A stretch of 64,000 bases of DNA from Nostoc sp. 'Peltigera membranacea cyanobiont' 210A (GCF_002246015.1 NZ_NOLJ01000010.1:6378-70377), one strand, 5' to 3'. Counted from the first letter of the stretch, positions 44,863 to 53,579 are shown. Notes: generated by a model not told the origin, from the sequence alone. Program-made: numbers and translations.

Positions 44863-44890
44863 TCCCCAGTCACTAGTCCCTAGTCCCCAG
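44806..44890. repeat. G-rich repeat and its partial inverse
   Basis: Four copies of GGGGATTGG or close variants (44812-44846), followed by a C-rich, roughly complementary tract (AATCCCCAGTCACTAGTCCC) up to 44890. The first half is translated as the end of RmlD. The second half lies between the convergent rmlD and comB genes and could act as a bidirectional hairpin. Confidence 0.75.
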
Positions 44891-44893
44891 TCG

Positions 44894-45628
44894 CTATCCC
44901 CTTTTCAAAACTCCCGTTTCATGTTGTATAGGCAAGACATCTAAAATATCAGTTTGGGAACAATATTTTAAATCTTCATGGCAGTCAAGACGCAACAATC
45001 GTTGGCCGTGACTAGCTTGGTGAAGTAATCCTAATAAGTTATCTTGCCATTGAGAGTAAAGAGCGATCGCACTAATTACTTCATCATTCCCAGCGAGTTC
45101 TTCAGGTGACAACTTGGTTTGCTGCAAAATACTATGAGCGATCGCACCCGCACAAACTGTATCCTCTAAGGAATAACTGCCTTCCCAGCCAGAACCGACA
45201 ATCCACACTGTCTCTGGTTGCTTATCTAAAAGAAATTGCACCACCGCCGCCCGGTTAATTAAGGCTGCTGCTAATACATTTGGAGAATCTTGTACCCGTT
45301 GTAAAGCACGAGTGCCATTTGTGGTACTGATAAACAAACGTCGCCCTTGCACTAATTCTGGCGTGCAGTCGAGGGGAGAGTTTCCCAACTCAAAGCCAGT
45401 GACTTTCGCGCCGCCGCGTTCTCCAGCCCGCAGACGTTTTTCAGGGGGCCATTTTTCGCTAACTTCAATTAACCGATCTAAATCGCTGAATACTTGTACA
45501 GCTTCGCCTCCAGATGCCAAGACAGTCGCTATTGTGCTAGTGGCTCGCAAGACATCGACTGCGATCGCACATTCTGGCGCTTTATCCGTTGGAGTCAATT
45601 CAGGAGTGTGGTATACGAATAACTTCAC
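44894..45628 (-). CDS. comB: 2-phosphosulfolactate phosphatase
   Basis: ComB family Mg-dependent phosphatase that makes sulfolactate from 2-phosphosulfolactate, named from coenzyme M synthesis. Cyanobacteria do not make coenzyme M, so its role here is open. The 244-residue protein has AIAVDVLRATSTIATVLASG, the RLRAGERGGAKVTGFELGNSPLD segment, STTNGTRAL and SGWEGSYSLEDTVCAGAI. Full length. ATG start at 45628, convergent with rmlD. Confidence 0.92.
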   Translation of the reverse strand: MKLFVYHTPELTPTDKAPECAIAVDVLRATSTIATVLASGGEAVQVFSDLDRLIEVSEKWPPEKRLRAGERGGAKVTGFELGNSPLDCTPELVQGRRLFISTTNGTRALQRVQDSPNVLAAALINRAAVVQFLLDKQPETVWIVGSGWEGSYSLEDTVCAGAIAHSILQQTKLSPEELAGNDEVISAIALYSQWQDNLLGLLHQASHGQRLLRLDCHEDLKYCSQTDILDVLPIQHETGVLKRG

Positions 45629-45998
45629 GGGCTGGATACACCTGTTTTAATACTACTGCCGTAAATAACATTCTACCTAGTTGGTGTCACTAACTATAGT
45701 CACAATTGCTCTAGGAAAATTTTTATCATCAAAATACAAAATGTATCTCATTCAATACATAGATGGGAGCAGGGGAGCAAAGGAGGCAGGGGGAGCAGGG
45801 AATGAGTAAATATTTGTCCCTTTGGGCTGTAGCCTTATAACTGTAACTTTTTCCCCATTTAGAAGGTCTGTTCTTGTTTTAGATTACAAGATAGTGCAGC
45901 AAGTCTAAAAGTCTAACAGCATAAAATGCGCTTTTTGAGTATTTATTAGGGATTGGGCATGGAGAAGAGACAAGGTAGACAAGGAAGAGGGAGGAACA
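45629..45998. other. intergenic region between divergent comB and M56 peptidase genes
   Basis: 370 nt without a gene. It contains a purine-rich stretch (GGGAGCAGGGGAGCAAAGGA, from about 45764) of the G-rich type seen elsewhere between genes. Both divergent promoters must lie here; none is obvious. Confidence 0.4.
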
Positions 45999-46841
45999 AT
46001 GATGCATCTAATAATGATTTTGAATGCTTTGGCAGTTGCCTGGTGGTTAAGATCCGCTGGGAATCAACCCCAAGGCAATTGGAATCTGCGATGGCAGCGA
46101 TCGCTATTTTTGTTTCTCTTCCCGCCCTTGCTAATATTCATGACTGCGATCGCTGTGCTGTTCATGGGGCCTCAAGGACAAATGGGCGGGATGTATACAG
46201 GCTCAATTAGCTATTTACTAGCATTAATTTATTTGGCATTTTTTGCCATTTCATGCATTAAACTTGCCTTCCAGGGTTGGCAATCTGTAGAATCTGCGCG
46301 TAACTGCCCTTTGGTGAATGTTGGCGATAGACGAGCCAGACTGCTGCAAACGGGCGCGTTGTTTGCAGGTCAAATTGGTTTTTGGCAACCAGAGCTAGTG
46401 GTTAGCCAAGGATTAGTGCAAACTCTCTCACCTGCTCATTTAGAAAGCGTCTTAGCCCATGAGCAAGGGCATCACTATTATAGGGATACGTTCTGGTTTT
46501 TTTGGCTGGGTTGGGTGCGTTCTTGCACTGCATGGTTGCCGAATACAGAGCCTTTGTGGGAAGAATTGTTAGCTTTGCGCGAACTCCGTGCCGATGGTTA
46601 TGCAGCATTGCAGGTAGACCCTCTGGTGTTAGCGGAATCACTTTTATTAGTAGTTAGTAGCGGCCCCGTCTTATCGGAAATTTGCTGTGCTGCATTAGGT
46701 TCTTCTGGTGCAGATCGTTTAGAACAAAGAGTAGAAGCTTTATTAGCACCACCAGAAGCAACCCCAGATGCTCAATTGCAATCCTGGCATGGCTTTTTGC
46801 TGGCGTTCCTGCCTTTACTGAGTGTGATATTTCATAGTTAA
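45999..46841 (+). CDS. M56-family membrane metallopeptidase (BlaR/MecR-like)
   Basis: A 280-residue membrane protein with three or four N-terminal helices (about 1-90), a zinc-peptidase domain with HEQGH at 154-158 and the downstream acidic ELRADGYA, and a C-terminal hydrophobic end. M56 proteins such as BlaR1 and MecR1 cut a partner repressor (BlaI/MecI). No BlaI-like gene is next to it here, so its target is unknown. ATG start at 45999, with a second ATG next to it. The sensor domain of BlaR is absent. Confidence 0.87.
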   Translation: MMHLIMILNALAVAWWLRSAGNQPQGNWNLRWQRSLFLFLFPPLLIFMTAIAVLFMGPQGQMGGMYTGSISYLLALIYLAFFAISCIKLAFQGWQSVESARNCPLVNVGDRRARLLQTGALFAGQIGFWQPELVVSQGLVQTLSPAHLESVLAHEQGHHYYRDTFWFFWLGWVRSCTAWLPNTEPLWEELLALRELRADGYAALQVDPLVLAESLLLVVSSGPVLSEICCAALGSSGADRLEQRVEALLAPPEATPDAQLQSWHGFLLAFLPLLSVIFHS

Positions 46842-46871
46842 GTTGAACTTAGCAAGCTACTACAGCACGAA

Positions 46872-47042
46872 ATCGTGATGTTTGTAACGAGAATTATGAT
46901 GTTTGTAACCAAAACGTAGTGTTTGTAACAAAAATTAGATTGTTTGTAACAGAAATCGTAGTGTTGGTAACGAAAATCGTAGCGTTGGTAATGAAAACGT
47001 AGTGTTTGTAACGAAAATCGTAGTGTTTGTAACAAATATCGC
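46872..47042. repeat. minisatellite of about 20-21 bp units
   Basis: About eight imperfect tandem copies of a CGTAGTGTTTGTAACGAAAAT-like unit. Variants differ by point changes (GTTGGTAACG, GTTTGTAACA). It lies between the M56 peptidase gene and an ATPase remnant. Units abut without spacers, so it is not a CRISPR array. Confidence 0.88.
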
Positions 47043-47088
47043 GATCAGAACAAATTAACAAGCGGTAATTACGAATTAGGAATTACGC

Positions 47089-47425
47089 TTATTCTTCTTC
47101 TAGCAACTGTTCTATATATTTTTGTACTAAAGGCACTTGAAAAGCATTGCCTTCTTGAGTCGAAATATCTTTTCGCGTTAGTTTGCCGATAACACCTTTG
47201 TCTTGCTGGGTGGGGGGCTTCCACTACCTCACCCAGTCCTTCATATTCATCCAAACAAAAGAGAAATTGCTTACCGGAGTTGTTGCGTTCTATTTCTGTT
47301 AACCAAGTTTGCAGGGCGGGAAATGGATCTTCAGCTAATTTATCGGCATCTGGATTAGGCAAGTATACTTTGCGGGGTAATCGCCGTGCAGCTTCGATAA
47401 TTTGTTGAGCTAAATTTACAGCCAA
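47089..47425 (-). pseudogene. remnant of an AAA-type ATPase gene
   Basis: Two pieces of one protein in different frames. The first (from 47425) reads QQIIEAARRLPRKVYLPNPDADKLAEDPFPALQTWLTEIERNNSGKQFLFCLDEYEGLGEVVE, with a Walker-B-like FLFCLDEYE. After a shift near 47200 the frame ending at the TAA 47089 reads KGVIGKLTRKDISTQEGNAFQVPLVQKYIEQLLEEE, the typical C-terminus of such ATPases. The N-terminal P-loop and the middle are missing. The first codon is a TTG five bases beyond the O-methyltransferase stop. A dead gene is the simplest reading. Confidence 0.7.
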
Positions 47426-47429
47426 TCCT

Positions 47430-48464
47430 TTAAATTTTTAGCGCCTCAATAACGCTAATTGGTGACGAGGTTGGAATAACTTGGGTAAGTTGGAAGCCAG
47501 CATGAAGCAGTAACACTTGATATTCCTCCTCTGTGCGTTCGCGTCCACCAGTCATAACTAGCATATTGAGGTCAAACAACTTGCTAAAAGAAGATACATT
47601 CCCAGGAGGAATTACTGTCTCAAACAGCAGGAGTTTACCATGCTGTGACATTGCCTGATGACAGTTTTTGAGAATAGCGATCGCTTTTTCCTCATCCCAG
47701 TCATGAATGATGTGCTTGAGAAGGTAAGCATCACCACCTGCTGTTATTGACTCAAAGAAGTTCCCCGACACTACCGTACATTGGTCTGTAAAACCTTGTG
47801 CTTGCAGGCAAGATTTTGCTTCTTCTATCACCGTTGGTATATCAAAGATAATTCCTTTAACAGTCGGATAAGCTTTAAGGATGGTAGTCACCAAACTGCC
47901 CTGACCTCCTCCCACATCAACAATGGTGTTGAATGCTGAAAAGTCATAACTGCAAATAATTGCTTCCAAAACTGAAGCTGTTAGACTTGTCATTGCCCGA
48001 TTAAACAACTTGCCAGCTTCAGAGTTTTTAAGGTAATGATCCCAAACACTCATTCCAGCGATGTGGTCAAACGCAATCTCGCCAGTTTTGATGCTATGTA
48101 GTAGGTTATCCCAGCCTAAGTAGTGCGCTTGTCCCAGTTCGGAAATGGCAAAAAAACGCAAAGAACCAGGAACATCCGTTTGTAACGTAGCACCCAAGGG
48201 TGTTAAGCCAAATCGATGATGCTCATCTTCAACAAATATACCCACACTGGCAAGGGCACGCAGTAATCTGTACAATGATGGGACGTGAGTATTAGTGATT
48301 GCAGCTAGTTCCTCTAGCGTCTTTGGCTGTTCCTTGAGGTAGTCAGCAATACCAAGTTTAGCAGCAGCGTGGATTGCTCGTGATACCCAAAATCCAGAAA
48401 TCATCTGAAGCATAACATCGGATGCAGGGACTTCAGTACTTATGCTTGGTTCGAGTGAACTCAT
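47430..48464 (-). CDS. SAM-dependent O-methyltransferase (methyltransf_2 family)
   Basis: Small-molecule O-methyltransferase like hydroxyindole, hydroxyneurosporene or polyketide OMTs. From ATG 48464 it has 344 residues; an upstream TTG at 48521 would add 19. An N-terminal winged-helix dimerisation domain (about 20-95, LEELAAITNTHVPSLYRLLRALASVGIF) precedes the SAM domain with VDVGGGQGSL and GRERTEEEYQVLL. The catalytic-His position of the family is in LKHIIHDWDEEKA. The substrate is unknown; no biosynthetic cluster surrounds it. Confidence 0.88.
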   Translation of the reverse strand: MSSLEPSISTEVPASDVMLQMISGFWVSRAIHAAAKLGIADYLKEQPKTLEELAAITNTHVPSLYRLLRALASVGIFVEDEHHRFGLTPLGATLQTDVPGSLRFFAISELGQAHYLGWDNLLHSIKTGEIAFDHIAGMSVWDHYLKNSEAGKLFNRAMTSLTASVLEAIICSYDFSAFNTIVDVGGGQGSLVTTILKAYPTVKGIIFDIPTVIEEAKSCLQAQGFTDQCTVVSGNFFESITAGGDAYLLKHIIHDWDEEKAIAILKNCHQAMSQHGKLLLFETVIPPGNVSSFSKLFDLNMLVMTGGRERTEEEYQVLLLHAGFQLTQVIPTSSPISVIEALKI

Positions 48465-48604
48465 ATTCTGTAAATTCTTTTCAAAGTTCTGGATTTGTGG
48501 GGGTACACAACCACAACTCAATCATATCTGAATTGATACTTGTAGGCTGATCGCCCTTCATCCGAGATGCGATCGCGTGTAATTCATCTTTACGACCGAC
48601 AAAA

Positions 48605-48667
48605 AGACGCGATAAATCGCCGTCTCTACAAATCGGTCTTTTGTAGAGACGGCGATTCATCGCGTCT
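48605..48667. repeat. dispersed inverted repeat (27-nt arms)
   Basis: AGACGCGATAAATCGCCGTC...TACAA pairs with its reverse complement 9 nt later with one mismatch, giving a long hairpin. GAGACGCGAT-type hairpins of this sort are widely scattered in Nostoc genomes. No T run, so not a clear terminator. Confidence 0.8.
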
Positions 48668-48778
48668 CTTGCCTTAAACGTGGTATCTGATAAAAATATT
48701 TTTTATTTGGCAAATACGCCAATACTGCTAAAAGTGCAAAACAGACACTTGATGCGATCGCCAGTTTCCTAAACTAGA

Positions 48779-49981
48779 TTAACAGTACAATCCCTTTAAT
48801 ACCTTTGCCAAATACTCATACTGCTCTAAAGTATTGTAAATCTGCGCCGAAATCCTTACCAACAGCCGAGGTTGTTCTAGCCACGGCATCACCTGCACTT
48901 GAATACCAAACTTATCAAACAACTCATCGTGTACAGACATGAAATCGCGGTTTTCCAAAGTCGTAGGCATTGGCACAACTGCCATTGAACCAATCATCTC
49001 CTCTGGACAAAGCGGCTGCACTCCCAGCGCTTCACAAAGTAGCTGTCTTCCCTGCAACACTAGTTGATGATTTTGCTGTCTCAATTCTTTCCACCCGCCA
49101 GGTAGCAAGGAACCCATAAAAGCGTAGACACGAAGTGGCTTGTCGTTAGACATCGCTTCCGGTACACACATATAAGCTGTAGGATCGTCTGTACCTGTCC
49201 AGTCAAATTCCAACTGAAAGCGGCTTTTATCAGTGCGTGGCGAATTTGTGCCGTGGCTAATTGTCAGAGGACGAATTTCTGACTGTTTATCTCGTCGCAC
49301 ATACAAAAATGCTGCCCCTTTTGGCGCACACAGCCATTTATGACAATTCCCTGTGTAATAAGTTGCGCCCATCTCTCGCAAATCGAGGGGAATCATTCCA
49401 GGCGCATGTGCCCCATCTACCAATGTATCTACACCCCGTTGTTGCAACTCCTTCGCCAACTCTTGAATCGGGAAGATTAACCCTGTCTGGCTGGTAATAT
49501 GATCCAAAAGTGCTAATCGTGTTTTTGGTGAAACTCGCTCAATTACTGCTGCCACTACTTGCTGTGGCGAGTCAATAGGGAAAGGAACTTTTGCCACCAC
49601 CACCCGCGCGCCAGTACGACTGGCGATAAAATCAAGTGCATTACGGCAAGCATTATATTCGTGGTTGGTTGTAAGTATTTCGTCCTCTGGTGAAAACGTC
49701 AGCGACCTTAACACCGAATTAACGCCAGTCGTTGCATTGGGGACAAATACCAAATCCTGGACATCAGCACCTATAAACGCCGCCAACTTACTTCTGGCAT
49801 CGTCTAGCAGGGGTTCCCATTCCCTACCAAAAAAGCGTAAGGGTTCCTTTTCGAGCTGCGATCGCAAACGTTGTTGAAACTCCAGCACTTGTTTAGGACA
49901 AGCACCAAAAGACCCATGATTCAGAAACGTCACAGTCGAGTCAAGCGACCATAAGTCTCTGATGGATAATCTAGAATCCAA
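48779..49981 (-). CDS. class V aminotransferase-like PLP enzyme (isopenicillin N epimerase-like)
   Basis: PLP enzyme of 400 residues in the class V/CefD-like group. It shows FLNHGSFGACPKQVLEFQ at the N-terminus, FVPNATTGVNSVLRSL, LLDHITSQTGLIFP, VDGAHAPGM with the cofactor Asp, and the PLP-lysine segment YTGNCHKWLCAPKGAAFLY. Members act as epimerases, desulfurases or lyases; the reaction cannot be read here. ATG start at 49981, about 80 nt downstream (in transcription order) of the nearest feature, tRNA-Asn, on the same strand. Confidence 0.88.
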   Translation of the reverse strand: MDSRLSIRDLWSLDSTVTFLNHGSFGACPKQVLEFQQRLRSQLEKEPLRFFGREWEPLLDDARSKLAAFIGADVQDLVFVPNATTGVNSVLRSLTFSPEDEILTTNHEYNACRNALDFIASRTGARVVVAKVPFPIDSPQQVVAAVIERVSPKTRLALLDHITSQTGLIFPIQELAKELQQRGVDTLVDGAHAPGMIPLDLREMGATYYTGNCHKWLCAPKGAAFLYVRRDKQSEIRPLTISHGTNSPRTDKSRFQLEFDWTGTDDPTAYMCVPEAMSNDKPLRVYAFMGSLLPGGWKELRQQNHQLVLQGRQLLCEALGVQPLCPEEMIGSMAVVPMPTTLENRDFMSVHDELFDKFGIQVQVMPWLEQPRLLVRISAQIYNTLEQYEYLAKVLKGLYC

Positions 49982-49991
49982 AATTGATAAA

Positions 49992-50063
<72 letters not shown>

Positions 50064-50208
50064 CCACTCACGATTTATAATCTTAGGGCTAAAAATAGTA
50101 TTTGGCAAGTACTTTCGCCAATATTTTTTTTTAGAAACTTAATTTAGAGAATTTTTGCAGCCAAAATCGATTCAAGAACTTAAGCAGAGACTCTGAGATA
50201 CTAAATAT

Positions 50209-50760
50209 CTACTGTAATCCCATTCGTAATTCAGCCAGACGCTGCCGCGCCTTAGCATCAATGGCATTAGCTAAAAACCGACTCTTAGATTGTTTGCGCG
50301 TATGATACTTTTGTCGCATTCGGCAAACAGTGGTTTCCACTTCCCCACAGAGTTGCTGTGCTGACAACCATTCAGCCCCATATCCTTGGATCATCAACTG
50401 CTGTGCCCGATCTGATGTAGCAACAATCACACGCGAAATCAAAGATTGGGCTATTTGGTGGCGAAAAGAAGCGCAGGATTTTTCAATATAAGTATCTGCT
50501 GTTTGCCCAAAATCAGTGTAATAAACAGATAAAAGCTCAGTAATAATTTCTTTATTACTAGAGCTATTCTGATATTGAGCATCAAAAACTATCTGAGTTG
50601 TGTAACCTTGAAACGCACTATAACCAGTCATCGCTTCCACAAGTTCGCCCCGTGCAGCCTCTAGTCCAACGCTATCACGCGTTTTTTTAAGGCAAGGCCA
50701 AGCGCCTATGATATTGTAGCCGTCCACTAACAAAACGGCTTGGAGTAAGGAACGGGGCAT
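50209..50760 (-). CDS. NYN-domain (YacP/Rae1-type) ribonuclease
   Basis: PIN-like NYN-domain protein of 183 residues. The active-site acidic residues are D13 in LLVDGYNIIGAWP, the GQTADTYIEK motif and VIVATSDRAQQ. In Bacillus the relative Rae1/YacP cuts mRNA on the ribosome; the same role is plausible but not shown here. The C-terminal tail is basic (RKQSKSRFLANAIDAKARQRLAEL). ATG start at 50760. Confidence 0.9.
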   Translation of the reverse strand: MPRSLLQAVLLVDGYNIIGAWPCLKKTRDSVGLEAARGELVEAMTGYSAFQGYTTQIVFDAQYQNSSSNKEIITELLSVYYTDFGQTADTYIEKSCASFRHQIAQSLISRVIVATSDRAQQLMIQGYGAEWLSAQQLCGEVETTVCRMRQKYHTRKQSKSRFLANAIDAKARQRLAELRMGLQ

Positions 50761-50907
50761 GGTTTTTAATCACAATTTTCTAGAGTTAACAAAATTCATT
50801 CATAAGTTTTATAATAATTGATGCATAGTCTGTAACACTATGCTACACAGAATAAAAAATACGGCAGCCTCACAAAACTCAAACCTCAGATAGACGCACC
50901 AACTTAA

Positions 50908-50938
50908 AACGCGCCTTTGTTTAAAAGGCGCGTTGCAA
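50908..50938. terminator. hairpin terminator
   Basis: AACGCGCCTTT (50908-50918) and AAAGGCGCGTT (50924-50934) form an 11-bp stem with a 5-nt loop. It lies in the 290-nt gap after the ABC ATPase gene (minus strand) and before the start of the NYN gene. On the minus strand the stem is followed by TTTAAG, on the plus strand by GCAATTCTTTTT, so it may work in either direction. Confidence 0.6.
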
Positions 50939-50985
50939 TTCTTTTTCAGTAGTATTCAGAAGTGCTAAGTACAATGAATTTTACT

Positions 50986-51050
50986 TATTCACTCAGCACT
51001 CGTTACTCATTACTCAGCACTCATTACTCAGCACTCATTACTCAGCACTG
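50986..51050. repeat. tandem 14-15 bp repeat (CATTACTCAGCACT)
   Basis: Four or five copies of CATTACTCAGCACT with variants, ending just before the stop codon of the ABC ATPase gene. Confidence 0.8.
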
Positions 51051-51052
51051 AA

Positions 51053-51730
51053 TTAAGAGGCTTCGCTGTGTACCTCCATCAGACGTTGTTTGAGACGTTC
51101 AGCTTCACCACTATCAACCAAAGAGCCTTTTTCTAGCAAGAAAGCGCCGTCACAATAATTTAGCTCATCTAATCGATGTGTCACCCAAAGGGCTGTAATA
51201 CCTCGACTTTTGACAAGGCGGCGGACACCAGCAACTAAATCCAACTGGCTATCTGGATCTAGTAAAGCAGTGGGTTCATCTAATAATAGAACTTCACAGC
51301 GACGGGCGATCGCACCTGCGATCGCGACTCGCTGTTTTTGTCCCCCAGAAAGTGCATAGATAGGGCGTCGTTGCAAAGTAAGCAAATTCACCGCTCCTAA
51401 CGCCTCCTCAACCCTGGCTCTGGTAGCAGCAGGTGGCAACTTTTCTTCCACCAATCCAAAAGCCACATCAGCACCAACCGTTGGCATCACCAGTTGATGA
51501 TCCGGATTTTGGAAGACAAAGCCAACGGGTTGCAAAACCCGAATTTCGCCAGATTCAGGAGCTAATAACCCCGCCAGCAGTCTCAGTAAAGTAGATTTTC
51601 CACTGCCATTTGTACCCAAGAGCATCCAAAACTCACCCTTGGGTACTTCTAAAGAGCAAGATTTGATAACCTTCTCTCCATTAGGCCAACTGAAATTTAA
51701 ATCCTTGACCTCAATGCCCACTTGAGCCAT
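51053..51730 (-). CDS. ABC transporter ATP-binding protein (ECF/CbiO-like)
   Basis: Stand-alone ABC ATPase of 225 residues with Walker A GTNGSGKST, Q-loop FQNPDHQLV, signature LSGGQKQRVAIA, Walker B VLLLDEPT and switch WVTHR. The FQNPDHQLVMPTVGADVAFGL segment is typical of energy-coupling-factor ATPases for vitamins or metals. Its permease and binding subunits are not in the window, so the substrate is unknown. ATG start at 51730. It lies 13 nt downstream of the UPF0367 gene and is probably co-transcribed with it. Confidence 0.9.
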   Translation of the reverse strand: MAQVGIEVKDLNFSWPNGEKVIKSCSLEVPKGEFWMLLGTNGSGKSTLLRLLAGLLAPESGEIRVLQPVGFVFQNPDHQLVMPTVGADVAFGLVEEKLPPAATRARVEEALGAVNLLTLQRRPIYALSGGQKQRVAIAGAIARRCEVLLLDEPTALLDPDSQLDLVAGVRRLVKSRGITALWVTHRLDELNYCDGAFLLEKGSLVDSGEAERLKQRLMEVHSEAS

Positions 51731-51743
51731 TTGTCAACCTTGG

Positions 51744-52016
51744 TTACTCAGCAGCTACAGCAAAAAAGCCAGGTGGTCTGCCGCCACCAGGGGTTGTACC
51801 ATCTTTCTGAACAATCTGCACCCCAGAAATTTCACTAGCGCGGACAGCAATTTTTTTCTCTGTCTTGCCTTCGCACTTGAGTTCTACAATGTCAGGGTTC
51901 CCAGAACGGATTGCTGCCAAAATTAGCTGATAGACAGCCTCAGCATCCTCTGCTGACTTACGTTGTACTGAGATTGGGAAAGCAGTGTTTCTGATGCTTA
52001 AATCGATGGTAAACAT
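51744..52016 (-). CDS. UPF0367 family protein
   Basis: A 90-residue protein of the cyanobacterial/plastid-lineage UPF0367 family, function unknown. It begins MFTIDLSIRNTAFPISVQRKSAEDAEAVY and ends with a Gly/Pro-rich tail (GTTPGGGRPPGFFAVAAE). The full frame looks like one small alpha-beta domain. ATG start at 52016. Followed after 13 nt by the ABC ATPase gene, which suggests an operon. Confidence 0.87.
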   Translation of the reverse strand: MFTIDLSIRNTAFPISVQRKSAEDAEAVYQLILAAIRSGNPDIVELKCEGKTEKKIAVRASEISGVQIVQKDGTTPGGGRPPGFFAVAAE

Positions 52017-52269
52017 TTAGCAATAATCAAATTTAACTGTGGACTCATTTTAGCGTCAGCTGACTGATTCTAGGGAAATGGGCATTGGAAGAGGCAGAGG
52101 GGCAGGGTGCAGGGAGCAAGGGGGAGAATTCAAATTACCTCTTTCGCCTCTTGCTTCCCTGCTTTATCTACCTCGTCTGAATCAAAAATTAATTTTTATG
52201 ACAAAACCCCTAGAAAAATTAGCGATTTACACCTAATATGATTAAAGGTGTGTAAAAAATTGTAAACTT
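52017..52269. other. left part of the psbD upstream region
   Basis: A G-rich/C-rich repeat remnant (GGGCATTGGAAGAGGCAGAG near 52079, complementary tract CCTCTTTCGCCTCTTGC near 52138) between divergent genes. No gene. Confidence 0.4.
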
Positions 52270-52372
52270 GGTTAACAACCCGGTTAACTTTCTGCTTATA
52301 GATAGGCATTTATATAGCCGTCTATAATACTAGATACAACCTGTACTTATAAACATTTGGAGATTTGCTCTA
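52270..52372 (+). promoter_or_regulatory. psbD promoter and leader
   Basis: TATAAT at 52323-52328 is a good -10 box; no matching -35 box is at the usual distance. About 40 nt further upstream, two GTTAAC sites lie in GGTTAACAACCCGGTTAAC, a possible regulator site. The leader ends with GGAG (52359-52362) ten bases before the ATG. All calls are by eye. Confidence 0.5.
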
Positions 52373-53428
52373 ATGACCATCGCAGTTGGACGCGCCCCCA
52401 GTAGAGGGTGGTTTGACGTTCTCGACGACTGGCTCAAGCGCGATCGCTTCGTATTCGTAGGTTGGTCAGGGATACTATTATTCCCCTGCGCCTTCCTAGC
52501 ACTAGGCGGTTGGCTGACCGGCACCACCTTCGTCACCTCTTGGTACACCCACGGATTAGCCTCCTCCTACTTAGAAGGTGCTAACTTCCTAACAGTGGCA
52601 GTATCCACCCCCGCCGACAGCATGGGACATTCCCTATTGCTGTTGTGGGGCCCAGAAGCCCAAGGCGACCTCACCCGTTGGTTTCAATTGGGTGGTTTGT
52701 GGCCATTCGTTGCCCTACACGGAGCCTTCGGTTTGATTGGCTTCATGTTGCGGCAATTTGAAATTGCGCGTCTAGTAGGGATACGTCCTTACAACGCTCT
52801 CGCCTTCTCAGCTCCCATTGCAGTATTCGTCAGCGTATTCCTGATGTACCCCTTGGGACAATCAAGCTGGTTCTTTGCACCCAGCTTTGGGGTGGCGGCA
52901 ATTTTCCGGTTCCTACTATTCCTGCAAGGGTTCCACAACTGGACACTCAACCCCTTCCACATGATGGGTGTTGCGGGTGTATTGGGTGGTGCTTTATTGT
53001 GCGCCATTCATGGTGCGACAGTAGAAAATACCTTGTTTGAAGACGGTGATGGTGCTAACACCTTCCGCGCCTTCAATCCTACCCAGTCTGAAGAAACCTA
53101 CTCAATGGTGACAGCAAACCGTTTCTGGTCACAGATTTTCGGGATTGCTTTCTCTAACAAGCGCTGGTTGCACTTCTTTATGTTGTTCGTGCCAGTCACA
53201 GGCTTGTGGATGAGCGCCGTCGGCATCGTCGGTTTAGCGCTCAACCTGCGGGCTTATGATTTCGTTTCCCAAGAATTACGGGCGGCGGAAGACCCTGAGT
53301 TTGAAACCTTCTATACCAAAAACATTTTGCTGAACGAGGGTATCCGCGCTTGGATGGCTCCTCAAGATCAACCCCACGAACAATTTGTATTCCCTGAAGA
53401 AGTTCTACCTCGCGGTAACGCTCTCTAA
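52373..53428 (+). CDS. psbD: photosystem II D2 protein
   Basis: D2 reaction-centre subunit that binds P680 chlorophyll, pheophytin, QA and the non-haem iron together with D1, in the thylakoid membrane. The 351-residue protein is full length and close to the known D2 consensus from the N-terminus (TIAVGRAPSRGWFDVLDDWLKRDRFVFVGWSG) to the end (FVFPEEVLPRGNAL). In most cyanobacteria one psbD copy overlaps psbC. Here no psbC follows and a terminator comes 120 nt later, so this is a solitary copy, likely the second psbD of the genome. Confidence 0.97.
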   Translation: MTIAVGRAPSRGWFDVLDDWLKRDRFVFVGWSGILLFPCAFLALGGWLTGTTFVTSWYTHGLASSYLEGANFLTVAVSTPADSMGHSLLLLWGPEAQGDLTRWFQLGGLWPFVALHGAFGLIGFMLRQFEIARLVGIRPYNALAFSAPIAVFVSVFLMYPLGQSSWFFAPSFGVAAIFRFLLFLQGFHNWTLNPFHMMGVAGVLGGALLCAIHGATVENTLFEDGDGANTFRAFNPTQSEETYSMVTANRFWSQIFGIAFSNKRWLHFFMLFVPVTGLWMSAVGIVGLALNLRAYDFVSQELRAAEDPEFETFYTKNILLNEGIRAWMAPQDQPHEQFVFPEEVLPRGNAL

Positions 53429-53547
53429 GAATTCAAATTTGGCACATGACCTGAATTCGGGTTGTGGTTGGCAAAAATTGACACACCCAGATAAAATAAT
53501 CTCCTTGTAATCAGCCAATAAAGTGTCAATTTTCACTATTCTCCAGT

Positions 53548-53579
53548 AATCTCCTATCAAAAAGGTGGGAGATTTTTTA
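53548..53579 (+). terminator. terminator after psbD
   Basis: AATCTCC (53548-53554) pairs with GGAGATT (53568-53574), followed by TTTTTAT. About 120 nt beyond the psbD stop. Confidence 0.65.

Noticed and set aside
45953..46210. An 85-codon plus-strand frame overlapping the M56 gene
   Set aside because: The frame at 45999 carries the HExxH peptidase; this one starts in the intergenic region and has no family likeness.
46838..47035. A 65-codon minus-strand frame (YQHYDFCYK repeats)
   Set aside because: It is produced by the 20-bp minisatellite and has no protein-like composition.
46872..47042. A CRISPR array
   Set aside because: Units of about 20 bp abut directly with gradual variation; there are no uniform repeats separated by unique spacers and no cas genes.
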